DNA from: Pythium myriotylum
Lineage: Eukaryota; Oomycota; Peronosporomycetes; Pythiales; Pythiaceae
Reading direction: 5' to 3'
Length of the DNA: 64,000 nt
NCBI GenBank assembly: GCA_023091665.1
Contig: JALJCQ010000003.1
Coordinates: 806,001 to 870,000, forward strand
Shown here: in pieces, positions 59,196 to 64,000 of the stretch
Layout of the letters: each line of letters begins with the position of its first letter
Numbering within the stretch: the first letter of the stretch is position 1
Program-made: the position numbers and the translations under genes
The notes under the pieces: generated by a model
Told to the model about the DNA's origin: nothing
The model's input: only the letters and a program-made list of their open reading frames with translations
The model's database searches: none

Positions 59196-62100
59196 CTACG
59201 CGTCGTCATCTCCTCGCCCCGTGATCGAAGCAATGCTAGCGTCCCCCGGGCCATCACCAACCGCTCGAGATGGCCAATGACTGGTCGAAAAAAGCTCACT
59301 GCTTTCTCGCTCTATCATGACGGCATCGCCTGTGATGCTGATCATGTTGTACACCTGATTGCGGTACAGTTGACTGGACTCGATCGGCACGAGGCGGAAC
59401 GTGAGGATGGCGTTACCACCCAGTGCCCGAACGTGGGCTCGCACGATCGCAATTGCCTCGGTGAGGAAGAGGTGGTAGAAGGCTCCGAGACCTCCACTTT
59501 CGCGAACTGTCCAGCTCTCCTTGATAAAGTGTAGAGTCACTCGGCCGAGGTATCTGGTAACGCGGGCGCCAGGAATGTAGCTGAGCGGTGTGATCTCAAT
59601 CCACTCACGGCCGTAAGAAGCACTAGCGGCGCTACGACTGCCTGCCGAGAGGTTGATGAACTTCGCTGGGTTAATTGGGGTCTTGACGAAGAGGCGATTT
59701 TTGTTGGTTGCTGCATCTATGTCGAGCCGGGCGGAGCCATCACGTTCTGCTGAGCCCGTAGGCCGGTCGTCCGAATCAGATTCACCTCGTTGTAGCTCAA
59801 GCGTAAGGGCGGCTTCATCGAATATGTTGTCCATCGGATTGTCAACATTTTCGAGAAGTGCCATTCCGATAAGCACGACTTCAATCTTTTGTGCCAAATC
59901 ATGAAGTTGAGTGAGCCAAACGCCTGTTTGAAGAGTCAGACGTCTATAAGCCTCACCATAGTCTCTGAAGCCACGGATAGCCGAGTCTTCAGCCCGCAGA
60001 TTGCACACGGAGCATAGGAGCGGATCTTGAACAGCAAGCTGTTTCAATAATCGCTTATTAGTCGCAAACATTCGAAGTGACACACACACGCGAGAGCATA
60101 TTTTACCTCGCGAAAAGATCCTTGAAGACAATTGATAGTAGCTCATTCAAGCGCGTGTCTCGCATCCGAGCTTCATCCCATTCGACTCGCTTCATGGAAA
60201 CAACGAGGTGAATATTTGCCCCAGGTGAGAAATCACCCGTCATTCTGTCTGTGTTGCACATAGAGATGCCTTCTGGAAGCTCTTGTTCGAGGAGGACTGA
60301 CATCAGATCTTCATCGGTCTCATCATCGATTTCAAGTACGAATGTGTCACGAGAGTCACTACAACAGAGTCCATCGATATGTATGAGGATGAAAACGAGA
60401 GCGACGACAAACGAACCTAAAACCGTCCACAAACGCTTCCTCCTCGGAGTCGGAACTTGACTCTGACGACGAACTCAACTGCTTGAGGTCATTTTCAGCA
60501 ACTGGGTTCAAGTCGACAACCTCTGCACCAGCTTCTTCGCCAACTAGATTATCTGATGACGCAGATGGCTTTATCGTTTCTTTAGCTTGTTGCCTTCGGC
60601 GAGATCGCCGTTGCGATGCCCGCGATTGACTCTGAGGTAGCAGGAAGCGCTTGAAGCCCTTTGAGCCATCCTCTTCAACAAGAGTATTTGAAGTGCTACT
60701 CGTCTGCCAGAGTCTCGAAACTCGACTCGCGTATGTTTCGTATTCTGGTTGAATGACGGAAACCCGATCATGGTGGAGCTGGATCCATAAACTATGTGGG
60801 TGTGGGGTGTCGTCGTCAAATTTATCGAATATCGCTCACCTTTTCCTTGTTGTAATTGCTGACTTGTTCAATTTCATTTTGAAGTTTGACGAGTCGACGA
60901 TCTTCCTCGTCTTTGACCTTCAAGAATGTGTTTAGTGACGTGGCAGCCAAGCTTTACGGTGTAATTGAAGCGTACATCAATGTTGCGCTCGATCCGTAAG
61001 GTGGGAGGGGGCGGAAGAGCAGGAAGGTACACACCAGTACCAGTGATGACACCAACAATCAACGAACCACCGATCTAAATTCGACAGAAAAATGGATCAG
61101 TTTAGTGTGAACCAACAAGACCAACCATGAAAATGATCATAGTACTTGAATCTGGGAATCAAATGCAAACACTGCGTTGACACCAAGAACCTTCATTTTG
61201 ACGATCAGCTGATGGAATACATACGTTGATGTCAGAAACGTCGACACTTCGTCAACCAGCGCCAAATCCCACCTGTCGGTACAACTCGTACTCCAAGAAC
61301 GGGAGTGCATCCGAGACAATCGTTGCATTAACGTCGCCATTACCCTTTCGTCGCTGTCGGCAAACTCTGGCCTGGATGAAAGATCCCTTTCCCATCACGG
61401 CAAGACCAGCAGGTGGTTCAATAGATGCGATCATCATCTCTGGAACCCATTTGTTACCGCATACTCCACACCGAACCATTCTCATACTACCAGACATTTC
61501 GATGTCAGTTCGTTGATCACCAGGCTTTGCCGTAGATACGTACTTCGAAAATGGTGCTAATGACCTTGAGTATGGAATATGGCAAAGAAAACAAGGTGAT
61601 GGACCCACTCGACTACGCCTGTGGTAACAGCGTAGTCCAGTGGATAATAGTTTTAAATCGTAAGTTTGAAATGATAACGAACCTTGTTCGCTGCTTTGTC
61701 AACTGTGGCGGGTCAGCTGGTGGTACCATTTGCACCATCGACGGGCTTTTCCTTCCGATAGACAATAGTTCAGGAGTACCAGGTATCATCGGAGACGCGA
61801 TCGAGGTATTGTCCTCGTTAGCGTCATAGCTGGGCGATGGATCCTTCCTCGGTCGTTCTCTCGTCCAGTTCTTCAAAACTGCTGCTGTGCCCCTGTCATT
61901 TCATAATCAAATGAGTCTTGAGAACCAGAAACGTACTGACAGTAACTTACGTTGCGGAGATTACACAAACATCGTCATGGATTGTGCAGGATTCTGTGTA
62001 CCCAATCACGAAAGGGCACTGTAGCGATTGAGCATGAGCACGAATCTGGGCATGAAATAGTTATCCATATTGCCCGCTTTGCTTTCTGGACCCTCAAACT

Positions 62101-63343
62101 GGCACCCACCTCTTCACGAAGCTCCAGCCACCAGGAGTCACGCGTCTCCTGGTCCGCCAACTTGGTTGCCATTTTTCCGAGGTATTTCACCGATCGAGCG
62201 CTCACAATACCGCCTAATCGAATACGTGTTGCCGGGCTGAACACTTTGAGGGTTATCAACTGCACTTCCTACTCCCCACACAGCGGTTAGACTCACTGGT
62301 GTGGTGGATAATAACAAAACAGTCATCCCACATCGTGCACTGAAATATCAAACCCTTCAGGAGCTCTTGTCAGTTGAGGAAACCGGCGAGGGACATATCT
62401 TGGAGACGTTATCGGCTCGATCACTTCCATTGGGTTACCCAGCTCGTCGTATGGATCCTGCTCGTCTCTGCCGCCTTCGACCTCGTTTCCTCCCCCAGAC
62501 GTCGCTCCATCGAGATCATTGGCACTCGCATCGGCTCTCGCGACGGGCGAGATGACACACGCAGTGCCACACGCGCGTGCGACAAGGCCGCTGTCACCCT
62601 CGACGTCGAAATACTGTTTGTATGCAAGCACGGCGTTCCCGCCGAGTTCTAGGGCCTTCTTCCCGACCATCGTACCGACCTGGGACGATAGTTTGTAGAG
62701 CAGCATCTGACGATGCTCGTTGCTCTTCCTAGAGGTTCGGAAGTTGTCGCTCCACGAGTATTCAGGGTCCGCGTGGACCACCAGCTCCTCGACGAAGCCC
62801 AGCATCTTTTCGATCGTGTAGAGCCCTGGGTCCAGCGTCGAGAGACCGAAGAACTGCACTCCAGCCGAGGATTCGCGGAAGGGGTTCACATCCCCAAAGT
62901 AGAGCAGTCGGATGACCAGACTCAGTTCGCACCGCACGCCCAACAGCGTGTCGTACACGGGGAACCAGCCCTGGATCACGTGGCCGTCGCGCATGAGCAG
63001 CGAGTTGAGGTCGACGTAGACGATGCCGATGGTCTGAAGTCAGGTCAGTGTCACATCGCTCCAAAAACGGCATCTGCAAGCGCCAACGCACCGCGTCGCT
63101 CGTGTAGACGTCGTGGTCCATGATGCGGAACTCGATGGGCTGGCTCTGGAGCACCGAGTCGTCGGCCACGTCGAAGCGGAACTCCTCGTCCCACTGCGGG
63201 TTGAGCGTCTTGCGCGAGACCGAGGACTTGGCCTCGAAGGACGCGAACGTGATGGCCACATACGCGTCCGTGAGCTTGCTCGAGCGGTCCACGACCGGCA
63301 GGTCGCGCGCCTCCACGAGCCGGATCTTGATCGTGCACGGCAT
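59196..63343 (-). CDS. C2CD5: C2 domain-containing protein 5 (CDP138) orthologue
   Basis: Thirteen exons on the minus strand: 63343-63092, 63033-62332 (or 62341), 62268-62110, 62045-61951, 61892-61683, 61618-61544, 61486-61273, 61208-61146, 61074-60958, 60917-60840, 60778-60417, 60358-60107, 59964-59196; about 1115 residues. In animals C2CD5 is a calcium- and lipid-binding Akt substrate in GLUT4 vesicle fusion. Seen: N-terminal C2 domain (TIKIRLVEARDLPVVDRSSKLTDAY, Asp-rich loops), DGHVIQGWFPVYDTLLG, FVEELVVHADPEYSW, GGIVSARSVKYLGKM, CGNKWVPEMM, VMGKGSFIQARVCRQ, GVNAVFAF, GTGVYLPALP, and near the end ITPLSYIPGARVTRYLGRVTLHFIKESW. Two donors are GTTCGT, and one intron is only 40 nt. The ends of exon 2 and start of exon 13 are the least certain. 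Confidence 0.88.
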
Positions 63344-64000
63344 GGTCGCTGGGGGAGGCCGGAGGAAACTTCAAGGCTTTCGTGCCGTTCGAGCAACCTT
63401 CCGACGACCGACTAGCTATGAGTGACCTCCGTGCAACATTGTGGATGCTACTGGTTGACAGGCATCGAGGCTGTGGAAGTCGTCTCATAATCCAAGTGAT
63501 CGGAAGGTTGAGCGACGCGTAGGAGCCTCGTGTCGGGGCCGCTGGCACTGCTTCGGTTTGGGAACATGGCGACCTCTCGGTCGGTGCGATTGGATCCTTC
63601 ATGCAGTGCCGACAGCGATGGGCAGACAGTCCGATCGGAGCCTCTCCCGCCGTTTGCGCCGCTCGCATTTTGCTCTCCGCGCTGGAGATGCAGAGTCGTT
63701 GAGAGCGGCCGTGGGGAGCGGCTCGATACAGAACGATATGTTAGTTTGGTGGAGGTGTATTATAGTCAATTGCAGGGAAATTGATGAAGTGGTTTTAGCG
63801 GTTTACACTGGCGATACTGAGATTACTAGTTTCAGCTTATCGCTTGCTGTAAAGGCGCTCATCCGAATTGCCCTGTCGGGACGATCGAGAATATTTGAGC
63901 AATAGCGATGCCTGTGTGACACCTGGGCGTACTAATGCGCTGGGAAACGCGAGAGATGAGTTAACAGTCCCAACGCAGAACCAAACTCCAGGCATACCTG
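63344..64000. other. Upstream region of C2CD5, window end
   Basis: Contains the C2CD5 promoter side and short frames (up to about 115 codons, plus strand) with no recognisable product. Nothing further was seen. Confidence 0.5.

Noticed and set aside
1..64000. tRNA genes, rRNA, CRISPR array, intact transposase or retroelement
   Set aside because: No T-loop/box B pattern with a foldable cloverleaf, no regularly spaced repeats, and no transposase, integrase or reverse-transcriptase motif was found by eye in any frame.

Overview
The window is nuclear DNA of an oomycete, most like a Pythium-type or Phytophthora-type genome. This is inferred from four things. Genes are compact and mostly intronless, or carry 40-105 bp GT-AG introns. 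Several start codons are preceded at 20-100 bp by a CA(T/C)T(C/T)(C/T)-type initiator followed by an AATT core, which is the oomycete Inr/flanking element. Eukaryotic housekeeping genes (AP-2 subunits, RRP8, PPIL1, C2CD5) alternate with tandem families of secreted enzymes. There are large kinase and leucine-rich-repeat families. No tRNA, rRNA, CRISPR array or intact transposon was recognised.

Layout. 1-7.7 kb holds housekeeping genes: a standalone tryptophan synthase beta chain (-), AP-2 mu (+, 5 exons), the rRNA methyltransferase RRP8 (-, 4 exons), a coiled-coil protein (+) and an SLC35F6/EamA-type membrane transporter (-, 4 exons including a 10-nt micro-exon). 8.6-27 kb is a cluster of seven secreted neutral-ceramidase paralogues in both orientations. 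It shows strong local homogenisation: copies 1/2 at their 5' ends, and copies 6/7 over 2.2 kb. 27.8-41 kb holds a secreted trypsin-like protease, AP-1/2 beta adaptin, a small secreted LRR protein, an ARM-like helical protein, a possible 95-residue small gene, a 1046-residue LRR protein and a seven-exon PPIL1-type cyclophilin that is invisible as long open frames. 41-58 kb holds three paralogous ~1390-residue proteins, with degenerate relics nearby. Each joins an N-terminal helical bundle that looks like the MLKL/HeLo class, a TKL-like kinase domain and two armadillo-repeat arrays. Copies B and C are head to head at the two ends of a 1947-bp inverted repeat. 59-63.3 kb is one 13-exon C2CD5 orthologue (-).

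How the parts relate. AP-2 mu, AP-2 beta and C2CD5 all serve clathrin or vesicle traffic at the plasma membrane. The ceramidases and trypsin carry signal peptides and would act outside the cell or in its envelope. The candidate previously undescribed system is the kinase trio. All three carry almost the same helical-bundle plus kinase module, while their ARM arrays have diverged widely. That is the architecture expected of a constant signalling or effector head joined to variable recognition tails.
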